64,000 bases of DNA. Source: Celerinatantimonas yamalensis (GTDB lineage: Bacteria; Pseudomonadota; Gammaproteobacteria; Enterobacterales; Celerinatantimonadaceae). A program made the translations under genes and the position numbers. Below the pieces are notes generated by a model that was not told the origin of the DNA, did not search any database, and saw only the letters and a list, made by a program, of their open reading frames with translations. The stretch spans positions 496,001 to 560,000 of the forward strand of contig NZ_JBEQCT010000001.1 in NCBI RefSeq assembly GCF_046054155.1, in the 5' to 3' direction. Positions 27,729-36,337 of the stretch are shown here, piece by piece. Position 1 is the first letter of the stretch. Each line of letters starts with the position of its first letter.

Positions 27729-28288
27729 CAGTGACTCTCAATTTCAACAACGGGGATGCTATTGAGCTGCCAATCCCAGTTTTTAGTAGTTTGTGCTAAA
27801 GGGCGCATCTCAATACAATCAGTTGGGCAAGGTGCTACGCATAGTTCACACCCAGTACACTCACTTGCAATGACCGTGTGCATCTGGCGCGTACTACCGA
27901 CTATCGCATCGACCGGGCAGGCTTGAATGCATTTGGTACAACCGATGCACGCATCTTCATGGATAATCGCCACTTTTTTCTGATGATCTTGAACCGTTGT
28001 ATCATCTTGCGGTGGTTCAACCCCTAATAAGTCAGCCAGCTTTTTGATGGTAACGTCACCACCAGGTGGACATTTGTTAATGGCCTCACCTTGGGCGATA
28101 GCTTCAGCATACGGGCGACACCCGGCGTACCCACATTGACCACATTGTGTTTGAGGGAGAATTTGATCAACCTGATCAGCAAGCGGGTCACTCTCAACTT
28201 TAAAGCGAATCGAGGCATAACCTAAAATAGCACCAAAAATTAACCCAAGCAGCAGCAACGCGGATGCTGCGTAGAGAATAGTTATCAT
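27728..28288 (-). CDS. rsxB: Rsx/Rnf electron transport complex subunit B (ferredoxin)
   Basis: Iron-sulfur subunit with an N-terminal membrane anchor (TILYAASALLLLGLIFGAIL). A proximal cluster motif follows (QCGQCGYAGCRPYAEAI), then two ferredoxin-type 4Fe-4S motifs (CIGCTKCIQACPVDAI and CTGCELCVAPCPTDCIEM). It has 186 residues against 192 in E. coli. It lies 2 bp after rsxA and overlaps rsxC by 1 bp. Confidence 0.96.
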   Translation of the reverse strand: MITILYAASALLLLGLIFGAILGYASIRFKVESDPLADQVDQILPQTQCGQCGYAGCRPYAEAIAQGEAINKCPPGGDVTIKKLADLLGVEPPQDDTTVQDHQKKVAIIHEDACIGCTKCIQACPVDAIVGSTRQMHTVIASECTGCELCVAPCPTDCIEMRPLAQTTKNWDWQLNSIPVVEIESH

Positions 28289-28290
28289 AT

Positions 28291-28872
28291 CTACAACTTA
28301 ATTAATCCAGAAAAACCAAGAAATGCTAATGACATCATGCCTGCAGTGATCATCGCCACGGAAGCACCTTTAAATGGGGCGGGTGTATCAGCTAGTGCCA
28401 AACGCTCACGAATTGCAGAAAATAAAATTAACACCAACGAGAATCCGACGGCGGCGCTAAAGCCATAGAATACCGAGTTAATTAGATTATGGTTTTCATT
28501 GATGTTAATCAGTGCAACCCCGAGAACCGCGCAATTAGTCGTAATTAAAGGCAGATAGATCCCCAATAGTCGATAGAGTGTCGGGCTGGTTTTTTTGACG
28601 AACATTTCAGTAAATTGAACCACAACTGCGATCACTAAAATAAATGCCATCGTACGTAGATAGATCAATCCAAGTGGTAACAAAATATAATGGTCGACTA
28701 AATACGAGCATAATGAAGCCAGTGTTAAGACAAACGTAGTTGCCATCGCCATACCAGCAGCTGTTTCAACTTTGCTAGATACACCCATAAATGGACATAG
28801 TCCGAGGAACTTAACCAAAACAAAGTTGTTCACCAATACAGTTGCAACAAAAAGCAGAAAATAGTGCGTCAT
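28291..28872 (-). CDS. rsxA: Rsx/Rnf electron transport complex subunit A
   Basis: Six-helix inner-membrane subunit and first gene of rsxABCDGE-nth. It is nearly colinear with E. coli RsxA (VNNFVLVKFLGLCPFMGVS, VVVQFTEMFVKKTSP, LPLITTNCAVLGVAL, MSLAFLGFSGLIKL). The ATG beginning MTHYFLLF gives 193 residues, the E. coli length; the frame is open 11 codons further. Ribosome-site evidence for either start is weak. It is divergent from nrdD. Confidence 0.95.
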   Translation of the reverse strand: MTHYFLLFVATVLVNNFVLVKFLGLCPFMGVSSKVETAAGMAMATTFVLTLASLCSYLVDHYILLPLGLIYLRTMAFILVIAVVVQFTEMFVKKTSPTLYRLLGIYLPLITTNCAVLGVALININENHNLINSVFYGFSAAVGFSLVLILFSAIRERLALADTPAPFKGASVAMITAGMMSLAFLGFSGLIKL

Positions 28873-29017
28873 GAGTTCATGTGAGATGTAAAACAATGGC
28901 ACCATTATCGTTGTTTAAACGTCACATAACAACACTAATCCTGTATGGGATTAGATACAGCTAAAAGTCACAAAAGAGGCTCGCTGATAGTGGCTAAATG
29001 CTCTAATAACTAAAATT

Positions 29018-29031
29018 CTGATCTAGATCAA
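29018..29031. promoter_or_regulatory. FNR-like site upstream of nrdDG
   Basis: CTGAT-CTAG-ATCAA matches the FNR consensus TTGAT-N4-ATCAA at 9 of 10 positions. It is 80 bp before nrdD. Anaerobic activation of nrdDG by FNR is established in E. coli. Confidence 0.65.
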
Positions 29032-29051
29032 TCGAAGTATCATAAGAAAAA

Positions 29052-29067
29052 ACACTACATCTAGTGA
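29052..29067. promoter_or_regulatory. NrdR box 1 upstream of nrdD
   Basis: ACACTACATCTAGTGA closely fits the NrdR palindrome (ACACWATATATWGTGT-like). A weaker second box begins 30 bp downstream. Confidence 0.65.
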
Positions 29068-29081
29068 TTGGTATACAATTT

Positions 29082-29097
29082 ATATACTAGATATTGA
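29082..29097. promoter_or_regulatory. NrdR box 2 upstream of nrdD (weaker)
   Basis: ATATACTAGATATTGA matches the NrdR consensus at about 10 of 16 positions. It lies 30 bp from box 1, close to the three-turn spacing usual for NrdR box pairs, and 13 bp before the nrdD start. Confidence 0.45.
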
Positions 29098-29110
29098 ATG
29101 GTAATTTATA

Positions 29111-31243
29111 ATGGATTTACAACCAGTAGTTGAGAAACGTGACGGGAGCCGTGTTCCTTTTGATACACAACGTATTTGTCAGGCCGTTCAGGCCGCAAGC
29201 CAAGCCTCGGAATCTATTTCTAGTGATTTTGCCTTATCCGTGGCGCTTTCAGTGACTCAACAATTTGCATCTGAGCCGCTAGTCAACATTCAGCAGATCC
29301 AAACCGCAGTTGAAGAGCGTTTGATGCAGAGCTCTTATCGTAAGCTTGCGCGAGCTTATATTGAATATCGCCATGATCGCGACATTGCCCGAGAACGCAA
29401 TAGCCAGTTGAACCGTGATATCTGTGGCTTAATGGAGCAAACTGACGCTGATATTCTAAATGAAAATGCTAACAAAGATGCCAAAGTGATCCCAACGCAG
29501 CGGGATTTATTGGCTGGCATAGTGGCGAAGCATTATGCCAAAAAATACATGCTGCCAAAAGATGTAGTTGCAGCGCATGAATGCGGCGATATTCATTATC
29601 ATGATTTAGATTATTCGCCATTTTTCCCGATGTTTAACTGCATGCTCATTGATCTTGATGGGATGCTTACACAAGGGTTTAAAATGGGCAATGCTGAAAT
29701 TCAGCCACCGCGGTCGATCTCTACGGCAACCGCAGTGACCGCTCAAATTATTGCTCAGGTGGCCTCACATATCTATGGCGGCACAACGATTAATCGTATC
29801 GATGAGATATTGAGCCCTTACGTGACGCGCTCATATGAAAAACATCTTGAGATCGCTCGTCAATGGGGAATTAGTGATCAGCGCGCCTACGCCGACCAAC
29901 AGATCGATAAAGAATGTAATGATGCTTTTCAATCATTAGAGTACGAAATCAATACCTTGCATACGGCCAATGGACAAACGCCTTTTGTGACACTAGGGTT
30001 TGGCCTAGGGACCAGTTGGCAAGCACGTTTGATTCAGCGTTCTATCTTAAATAATCGTATTGCTGGGCTCGGTAAAAATGCTAAAACAGCAATATTTCCT
30101 AAACTAGTGTTTGCCATTCGCGAGGGGATCAATCGCCAAGCCACTGATCCTAACTATGATATCAAACAATTAGCACTTAAATGTGCCAGTGAACGAATGT
30201 ATCCGGATATTCTTAACTATGATCAAGTCGTTGAAGTGACCGGTTCGTTTAAAACTCCAATGGGATGCCGCAGCTTTCTAGCACCTTATTTTAACGAGAG
30301 CGGTGAAATGGTCCATGATGGGCGAAATAATCTGGGTGTGGTCAGTATCAACTTGCCACGTATTGCTATACAAGCTCATGGCGATCGTGCTCGTTTTTAT
30401 CAACTGTTAGACGAACGTTTAGCCATTTCTTACAAAGCGTTAATGACTCGTATTGACCGACTTGCCAATGTAAAAGCACGTGTAGCACCGATTCTTTACA
30501 TGGAAGGGGCCTGTGGGGAACGACTCGCGCCTGATGATTCAGTACTTACTTTGTTTAAAAATGGTCGCGCCTCAATATCGCTTGGATATATCGGTGTCCA
30601 TGAAGCGATCATCGCGCTATTTGGTCCACAGCAACAACATATTTTTGATGACGAGCAGCTACGCGAAGAAGGGATTGCAATGGTCCGCTATCTGGCCCAA
30701 GCAACTGAACACTGGAAAGAAGAAACAGGCTATGGATTTAGCCTCTATGCTACACCAAGTGAAAATTTGTGTAACCGATTTTGTAAGCTGGACACACAAG
30801 ATTTTGGTGTGATTGAAGGTGTGACCGATAAGGGTTACTACACCAATAGTTTTCACCTAGATGTTGAGAAAAAAGTAACACCCTATGCAAAACTTCAGTT
30901 TGAAGCTGCTTATCCACCATTAAGTAGTGGTGGTTTTATCTGCTATGGTGAATATCCTAATATGCGTCATAACTTAGAGGCATTAGAAAATGTGTGGGAC
31001 TACAGCTATAGCCGAGTCCCGTATTATGGGACAAATACCCCAATTGATGAATGCTATGAATGTGGCTATAAAGGTGAATTCACCTGTACCAGCAAGGGGT
31101 TTGAATGCCCTCAATGTGGGAATCATGAAAGTGGTAAAGCATCGGTTATTCGCCGAGTGTGTGGCTATTTAGGCAGCCCAGATACACGGCCATTTAATTA
31201 CGGCAAGCAGCAAGAGGTGCAGCGACGGGTGAAACATCTGTAA
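29111..31243 (+). CDS. nrdD: Anaerobic ribonucleoside-triphosphate reductase
   Basis: Oxygen-sensitive class III reductase that makes dNTPs anaerobically. An N-terminal ATP-cone (VEKRDGSRVPFD) is followed by the ten-stranded barrel. Near the C-terminus are the zinc cysteines (CYECGYKG and CPQCGN) and the glycyl radical Gly685 in RRVCGYLGSP. It has 710 residues against about 712 in E. coli. It is activated by NrdG, encoded immediately downstream. FNR-like and NrdR-like sites lie upstream. Confidence 0.97.
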   Translation: MDLQPVVEKRDGSRVPFDTQRICQAVQAASQASESISSDFALSVALSVTQQFASEPLVNIQQIQTAVEERLMQSSYRKLARAYIEYRHDRDIARERNSQLNRDICGLMEQTDADILNENANKDAKVIPTQRDLLAGIVAKHYAKKYMLPKDVVAAHECGDIHYHDLDYSPFFPMFNCMLIDLDGMLTQGFKMGNAEIQPPRSISTATAVTAQIIAQVASHIYGGTTINRIDEILSPYVTRSYEKHLEIARQWGISDQRAYADQQIDKECNDAFQSLEYEINTLHTANGQTPFVTLGFGLGTSWQARLIQRSILNNRIAGLGKNAKTAIFPKLVFAIREGINRQATDPNYDIKQLALKCASERMYPDILNYDQVVEVTGSFKTPMGCRSFLAPYFNESGEMVHDGRNNLGVVSINLPRIAIQAHGDRARFYQLLDERLAISYKALMTRIDRLANVKARVAPILYMEGACGERLAPDDSVLTLFKNGRASISLGYIGVHEAIIALFGPQQQHIFDDEQLREEGIAMVRYLAQATEHWKEETGYGFSLYATPSENLCNRFCKLDTQDFGVIEGVTDKGYYTNSFHLDVEKKVTPYAKLQFEAAYPPLSSGGFICYGEYPNMRHNLEALENVWDYSYSRVPYYGTNTPIDECYECGYKGEFTCTSKGFECPQCGNHESGKASVIRRVCGYLGSPDTRPFNYGKQQEVQRRVKHL

Positions 31244-31725
31244 TGAATTATTGTCAGTATTATCCAGTGGATGTTGTCAATGGTCCAGGAACGCGCAGTA
31301 CCCTGTTTGTTGCTGGATGTGAACATATGTGCCGAGGATGTTACAACCAATCGACTTGGCGTTTGGATGTTGGCCATAAATTTGATGAGAAGATGCAGCA
31401 ACAGATTATTGACGATCTGAATGATCCCGAGATCCCTAAACGTGGGTTGAGTTTAAGTGGCGGCGACCCTTTGCATCCGGCCAATGTCATTGAGATCCTA
31501 GCGTTGATAGAAGCTATCCGGGAGCATTGTCCAGGCAAAGATATCTGGTGTTGGACCGGCTATCAGATTGAGTCGCTAAGCCTCCCTCAGTGGCAGGTTG
31601 TCAAGTTGATTGATGTGTTGGTCGATGGCCCGTTTAAACAAGAGCAGCGCTCGCCACAGTTGCCTTGGCGAGGAAGCGCGAATCAACGCATCATTGATGT
31701 TGAGCATTGGCTTAACGAGCATTAG
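31243..31725 (+). CDS. nrdG: Anaerobic ribonucleotide reductase activating protein
   Basis: Radical SAM activase that generates the NrdD glycyl radical. The CxxxCxxC cluster motif is CEHMCRGCYNQSTW. SAM-binding segments LSLSGGDPLHP and WCWTGYQIESL follow. It has 160 residues against about 154. The ATG shares its first base with the last base of the nrdD stop, so the two are coupled. Confidence 0.96.
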   Translation: MNYCQYYPVDVVNGPGTRSTLFVAGCEHMCRGCYNQSTWRLDVGHKFDEKMQQQIIDDLNDPEIPKRGLSLSGGDPLHPANVIEILALIEAIREHCPGKDIWCWTGYQIESLSLPQWQVVKLIDVLVDGPFKQEQRSPQLPWRGSANQRIIDVEHWLNEH

Positions 31726-31743
31726 TACCTGCAACAGACAAAA

Positions 31744-31766
31744 GGCCGGCGAGTATGTCGGCTTTA
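31744..31766 (+). terminator. Probable terminator after nrdG
   Basis: Stem GCCGGC/GTCGGC (one G-T pair) with loop GAGTAT, followed by TTT. It lies 19 bp after the nrdG stop. Confidence 0.55.
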
Positions 31767-32048
31767 TACTTCCTCAGGTTGAATTCAACTCACCCTCAGC
31801 ATTAACAGTCTACCGCTTTAACCTTCCATGAGACTGGAAATCGTACACTCATTGGCTGATTTAATGATGATATGAGCGATTATTAATCGTACCTTGAAAA
31901 ACAGTCAACCAGCAATGAGTAAAAAATCAATGTTTGCTTTATTTTTTTCGCAGTATATTGCCAACAGATCGTACCATTGAGTAAAAATATTAAAGTATAT
32001 TATTTGGTAAATAGATACCATTTGTTAGCTCGCCCAAGTATATTTTTT

Positions 32049-32068
32049 GCCCTAAATAGGGGCTTTTT
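32049..32068 (+). terminator. Terminator-like hairpin in the nrdG-uvrB gap
   Basis: Stem GCCC/GGGC extended by a T-G pair, loop of five, then TTTTT. No annotated transcript ends here, so it would terminate either readthrough from nrdG or an unseen short RNA. Confidence 0.4.
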
Positions 32069-32117
32069 AATGGGGCAATGTTATTCACACTTTGTTCAAG
32101 CAAGATGGCAAGCGGGG

Positions 32118-32158
32118 TACACATGGTTATCCACTAAAACTGTGGATAACCATGTGTA
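32118..32158. repeat. 17-bp perfect inverted repeat with DnaA-box-like cores
   Basis: Arms 32118-32134 and 32142-32158 are perfectly complementary around TAAAACT. Each arm contains TTATCCAC or its complement. The right arm, read on the minus strand with its flanking base, is TTATCCACA, the consensus DnaA box; the left box ends in T instead of A. No T-tract follows. Confidence 0.7.
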
Positions 32159-32503
32159 TGAAATGATTAAAACATCCTGCAAGCCGCTTCACTACTGGGT
32201 TCCCAATAAATGAAACAAAAAACACTCTTTCAGGAAAGTATTTATATATCAAATAGTTAAAAAGGTGCAATAGGGTTAAGACAGAAAAATAAAATCTAGT
32301 TGCAGTTCGTCATTATCCATGTTAACTGCTGTGCATTAAATTTTACATATAGTGAAATATTCTAGTAAAAACAGCTTGACTTTAATGCAATGAAATAATT
32401 TTTAAAAGTTCATTTGTTGATAATAATGCTTTTTTTGTGAAGGTTGATTAAGATCACAGCATTCAATCGACGAAGTTACTGTTAACTCAGTTTGAAGGCC
32501 AAT

Positions 32504-34492
32504 ATGAAAGCGTTTCAGTTACAATCTGAATATCAACCTACCGGTGATCAGCCACAAGCTATTCGAGAGCTGCAAGAAGGTTTACATGATGGATTAGCCT
32601 ATCAAACCTTGCTTGGGGTAACTGGCTCAGGAAAAACCTTCACCATTGCTAATCTGATTGCTAAAGAAGGTCGACCCACGCTCATTTTAGCGCCTAATAA
32701 GACCTTAGCGGCTCAGCTTTATGGCGAAATGAAGGAGTTTTTTCCTAACAACGCAGTAGAATTTTTTGTTTCTTATTATGATTACTACCAGCCTGAGGCG
32801 TATGTTCCTACGACCGATACGTTTATTGAAAAAGACGCTTCGATCAACTCACATATTGAACAGATGCGTCTGTCTGCAACTAAAGCACTTTTGGAGCGCC
32901 GAGATGTCGTACTTGTCGCTTCTGTTTCGGCTATCTATGGGTTAGGGGATCCTAAGTCATATATGAAAATGATGCTTCATCTCACCGTCGGTGACGTTAT
33001 TAATCAACGGGAAGTTTTGCAGCGCTTAGCACAGCTGCAATACAAGCGTAATGATGCGGCGTTTGAACGAGGTACTTTTCGGGTACGTGGTGAGGTCATT
33101 GATATCTTTCCTGCAGAATCGGATCGCAATGCACTGCGTGTGGAATTATTTGATGATGAAGTGGAACGCCTTAGCTATTTTGATCCGCTGACAGGGTCGG
33201 TTGAAGAGACGTTATCTCGAGCAACTGTTTATCCTAAAACGCACTATGTGACACCTCGCGAGACATTACTTGAAGCGATAGAGAAGATTAAAATTGAGCT
33301 ACGTGAGCGACGCGCACAATTATTAAAAGATAACCGATTATTAGAAGAGCAGCGCATTAGCCAACGCACACAGTTCGATATAGAGATGATCAATGAGCTT
33401 GGTTATTGCTCAGGAATTGAAAACTACTCTCGTTATCTCTCTGGTCGTGGACCCGGTGAGCCACCGCCAACACTGATCGATTATCTGCCAGATGATGGTC
33501 TATTAGTTATTGATGAGTCGCATGTAACTGTGCCGCAGATAGGGGCCATGTACAAAGGGGATCGTTCTCGCAAAGAGACATTAGTTGAATATGGCTTTCG
33601 ATTACCATCAGCGCTCGATAATCGCCCTTTGAAGTTTGAAGAGTTTGAAGCGATCACGCCACAAACTATTTTTGTTTCTGCAACGCCAGGGCCTTATGAA
33701 AAAGAAAAAGCCGAGGGCCGTTTTGTCGAACAAGTCGTCCGACCTACTGGTTTACTTGATCCTCAAATTGAGGTCCGTCCAGTATCCACCCAAGTGGATG
33801 ATCTGCTCTCTGAGGCGCGTAAGCGTGCCGCCATCAATGAGCGAGTACTGGTCACAACATTGACCAAACGTATGGCGGAAGATTTGACCGATTACCTTGA
33901 TGAACACGGCGTGAAAGTGCGCTATTTACATTCTGATATCGATACCGTTGAACGCATGGAGATTATCCGTGATTTAAGGTTAGGTAAGTTTGATGTACTG
34001 GTAGGGATCAACCTCTTGCGAGAAGGGTTGGATATGCCGGAAGTGTCTTTGGTCGCGATTTTAGATGCTGATAAAGAAGGTTTTTTACGTTCGGAACGTT
34101 CGATTATCCAAACCATTGGACGAGCGGCTCGAAACCTTAAAGGAAAGGCTATTTTATATGGCGATCGCATTACTGGCTCAATGGAAAAAGCGATTCAAGA
34201 AACCGAGCGTCGCCGTGCTATTCAACAAGCGTACAATACAGAACATGGCATTGTTCCGCAGGCGCTCAACAAAAAAGTAACAGATGTAATGGCGTTAGGT
34301 CAGGGCCGAGTCGAGCGGATCTTAAAAGCCAAATCACAGCGCCAGATATTAACACCCGAACAACTGCTCAATCAGATCAAAGAGATTGAGAAGCAGATGT
34401 ATCAACATGCCCGTGACTTGGAATTTGAAAAAGCGGCTGCCATGAGAGACCAAGTGAAACAACTGCAACAGCAATTGGTCGATATCAGCTAA
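32504..34492 (+). CDS. uvrB: Excinuclease ABC subunit B
   Basis: Damage-verifying helicase-like subunit of nucleotide excision repair. Walker A is GVTGSGKT (near residue 40). The beta-hairpin region has YYDYYQPEAYVP, helicase motifs include VIDESHVT and QTIGRAARN, and a C-terminal UVR domain (LEFEKAAAMRDQVKQLQ) binds UvrC. The ATG at 32504 has GAAGG upstream and matches E. coli; an upstream in-frame TTG is unlikely. It has 662 residues against about 673. I find no canonical LexA box (CTG-N10-CAG) upstream. Confidence 0.97.
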   Translation: MKAFQLQSEYQPTGDQPQAIRELQEGLHDGLAYQTLLGVTGSGKTFTIANLIAKEGRPTLILAPNKTLAAQLYGEMKEFFPNNAVEFFVSYYDYYQPEAYVPTTDTFIEKDASINSHIEQMRLSATKALLERRDVVLVASVSAIYGLGDPKSYMKMMLHLTVGDVINQREVLQRLAQLQYKRNDAAFERGTFRVRGEVIDIFPAESDRNALRVELFDDEVERLSYFDPLTGSVEETLSRATVYPKTHYVTPRETLLEAIEKIKIELRERRAQLLKDNRLLEEQRISQRTQFDIEMINELGYCSGIENYSRYLSGRGPGEPPPTLIDYLPDDGLLVIDESHVTVPQIGAMYKGDRSRKETLVEYGFRLPSALDNRPLKFEEFEAITPQTIFVSATPGPYEKEKAEGRFVEQVVRPTGLLDPQIEVRPVSTQVDDLLSEARKRAAINERVLVTTLTKRMAEDLTDYLDEHGVKVRYLHSDIDTVERMEIIRDLRLGKFDVLVGINLLREGLDMPEVSLVAILDADKEGFLRSERSIIQTIGRAARNLKGKAILYGDRITGSMEKAIQETERRRAIQQAYNTEHGIVPQALNKKVTDVMALGQGRVERILKAKSQRQILTPEQLLNQIKEIEKQMYQHARDLEFEKAAAMRDQVKQLQQQLVDIS

Positions 34493-34501
34493 AGCGGATA
34501 G

Positions 34502-34518
34502 GCCAGCGAAAGGCTGGC
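34502..34518. terminator. Hairpin between convergent uvrB and TauE-like gene
   Basis: Six-bp stem GCCAGC/GCTGGC with loop GAAAG, just after the uvrB stop and touching the stop of the opposing gene. No T-tract, so termination is uncertain. Confidence 0.4.
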
Positions 34519-35237
34519 TAGCTCAACGCTTGGTAAATTAACGTAACCGCTGATAAGCAGCAGACAATTTGTGTGGTGCAGGTGATCTGTTTGCGATCAA
34601 ATTTATTGATGATGTTTTTACTTAAAAAGAACCCAATAAAGACAGCGGGAAGTAAAATCAACGTGCTGATCAGATGATGAACATGAACTTGCCCACCGAT
34701 ACCTAAAATAAATATCGAAATCAGTGAACTTACGCTAAAAAATGCGGATAAATTACCGCGAATTGCATTCGCTTGCTGAGCGCGCATGAGCACTGCCATG
34801 GGTGGGCCACCAATGCCTGCAACCGTTGCAAAAAGACCGGAAATGAAACCTGCGATCAATAGGTTTCGTTGGTTAAAACGCAGTGCCCGTTTAGTCAATG
34901 TGGTTGCAACGCCCATCAATACCGCGATAGCGATTAAAATTTGTAAGCCTTTTGCATCAAAATGTAGCAATAACCAAAGCCCTATCAATGCGCCAGGAAT
35001 ACGCATAACCAGCGCACCGCCCATTGATTTGAAATCAGCATAATTGCGGTTATGGAACCAATTGATGGCTGAAATCGCAAAACCTAGTAGCAGTAATGGG
35101 GTAGGAACTAAACTAGGATCAATAAAATAAAGTAGTGGGGCGGCGACCACAGCTAAGCCAAAACCGATTAAGCTTTGAACACTCGCACCTAAAATGACAA
35201 CACCGAATGCCAGTACGAGCATAAGTGGAGATGGCAT
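34518..35237 (-). CDS. TauE/SafE-family membrane permease
   Basis: Integral membrane protein of the TauE/SafE family, often annotated as sulfite or organosulfonate exporters; the actual substrate cannot be read from sequence. About eight hydrophobic segments are visible in two similar halves (VVILGASVQSLIGFGLAVVA near the N-terminus, and ISGLFATVAGIGGPPMAVLM in the second half). The GIGGPP motif is typical. It has 239 residues and an ATG with AAAGGAA upstream. It is convergent with uvrB and divergent from dapD, so there is no operon context. Confidence 0.85.
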   Translation of the reverse strand: MPSPLMLVLAFGVVILGASVQSLIGFGLAVVAAPLLYFIDPSLVPTPLLLLGFAISAINWFHNRNYADFKSMGGALVMRIPGALIGLWLLLHFDAKGLQILIAIAVLMGVATTLTKRALRFNQRNLLIAGFISGLFATVAGIGGPPMAVLMRAQQANAIRGNLSAFFSVSSLISIFILGIGGQVHVHHLISTLILLPAVFIGFFLSKNIINKFDRKQITCTTQIVCCLSAVTLIYQALS

Positions 35238-35440
35238 ATCAATTCCTTTTGCAAAAATAAATAGTTTGTGAAGATTTTATGGCTCATCCATGGACTCATC
35301 CGTGTAATTATCCATTTTATGTTCGCCAAACAACTTGTTGATCACTGCCAATGATGAAACAGGACGATGCTTTGTTAGCACTTGATAGCCACGGGCAATT
35401 TCGTTATGGTAAATTTTTTAGCTAGTTAGCAAGGATCATA

Positions 35441-36337
35441 ATGCAAGTTTCTCGTAATGGACACCGCTATATTGATATAGAATCACAAACAACACTTGAT
35501 TGTTGGTTCCCCGAAAATGACACCTATCTACAAAGAGGCTGTTTGGCTGAAAAGCTTGGCGTTATTCGAGGTGAGCGCATTGCAGTCAGCATTGACACCG
35601 ATCAGCCACCTGAATCAACAGCGGATGCCTACTTACGATTACACTTGTTATCCCAGCGGGTTGTTAAGCCCAATACCATTAATTTAGAGGGTATTTTTAG
35701 TTGTTTGCCCAATATCGCCTGGAGCAATGCAGGCCCTGTTCTACCCGAACGAGTTGAACAACTACGCAGCCTATTGGCCGAAGAATTTGTTTATCTGAAA
35801 ATTGACTCAATTGATAAGTTTCCCCGGATGAGTGATTACGTCATTCCCTCTGGCGTGCGCATAGGTGATGCTGACCGAGTTCGCCTTGGGGCACATTTAG
35901 CCAAAGGGACAACGGTGATGCACGAAGGCTTTGTTAATTTTAATGCGGGTACATTGGGCGAATCGATGGTGGAAGGGCGCGTAACGCCGGGTGTCGTTGT
36001 CGGGCAACATTCTGATGTGGGTGCAGGTTCTTCAATCATGGGGACGCTTTCTGGCGGCGGAAAACAGGTTAACTCAATCGGAGAACGCTCACTGCTGGGC
36101 GCCAATGCTGGAATTGGTATTTCATTAGGCGATGAATGCATTGTCGAAGCGGGACTCTATGTCACAGCTGGTACTAAAATCAGCTGTCCTGACGGGCAGA
36201 TTGTCGCTGCACGAATTTTATCTGGCAAAGATAACTTATTGTTCCGCCGCAATAGTCAAACAGGTGCGGTTGAAGTACTTCCTACACAAGCACGCGTGTG
36301 GGGTGGGTTAAACACGTCGCTGCATGATAATGATTAG
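35441..36337 (+). CDS. dapD: Tetrahydrodipicolinate N-succinyltransferase
   Basis: DapD succinylates tetrahydrodipicolinate in lysine/diaminopimelate synthesis. A left-handed beta-helix is clear from about residue 140 (GVRIGDADRVRLGAHLAKGT, then MHEGFVNFNAGTLGESMVEG). These are signatures of the longer, Pseudomonas/actinobacterial-type DapD rather than the E. coli type. It has 298 residues; relatives I recall are about 315-345, so the N-terminal domain is shorter. The start is firm: AAGGAT lies upstream and an in-frame stop precedes it. Confidence 0.88.
   Translation: MQVSRNGHRYIDIESQTTLDCWFPENDTYLQRGCLAEKLGVIRGERIAVSIDTDQPPESTADAYLRLHLLSQRVVKPNTINLEGIFSCLPNIAWSNAGPVLPERVEQLRSLLAEEFVYLKIDSIDKFPRMSDYVIPSGVRIGDADRVRLGAHLAKGTTVMHEGFVNFNAGTLGESMVEGRVTPGVVVGQHSDVGAGSSIMGTLSGGGKQVNSIGERSLLGANAGIGISLGDECIVEAGLYVTAGTKISCPDGQIVAARILSGKDNLLFRRNSQTGAVEVLPTQARVWGGLNTSLHDND

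Larger units (their letters stand above)
31767..32503. other. Large intergenic region nrdG to uvrB
   Basis: About 740 bp with no gene I can support. It holds a terminator-like hairpin (32049-32068), a 17-bp inverted repeat carrying DnaA-box-like sequences (32118-32158), and a TTGAT-TAAG-ATCAC site (32444-32457) that resembles FNR or half a CRP site. A 78-codon frame (31977-32213) starts with TTG, has no ribosome site and is crossed by both hairpins; I do not call it. Confidence 0.5.

Noticed and set aside
31977..32213. 78-codon frame on the + strand between nrdG and uvrB
   Set aside because: TTG start without a ribosome site, no recognisable sequence, and two strong inverted repeats run through it.
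32470..32500. LexA box overlapping CTGTTAACTCAG before uvrB
   Set aside because: The half-sites are too close (CTG-N6-CAG instead of N10).
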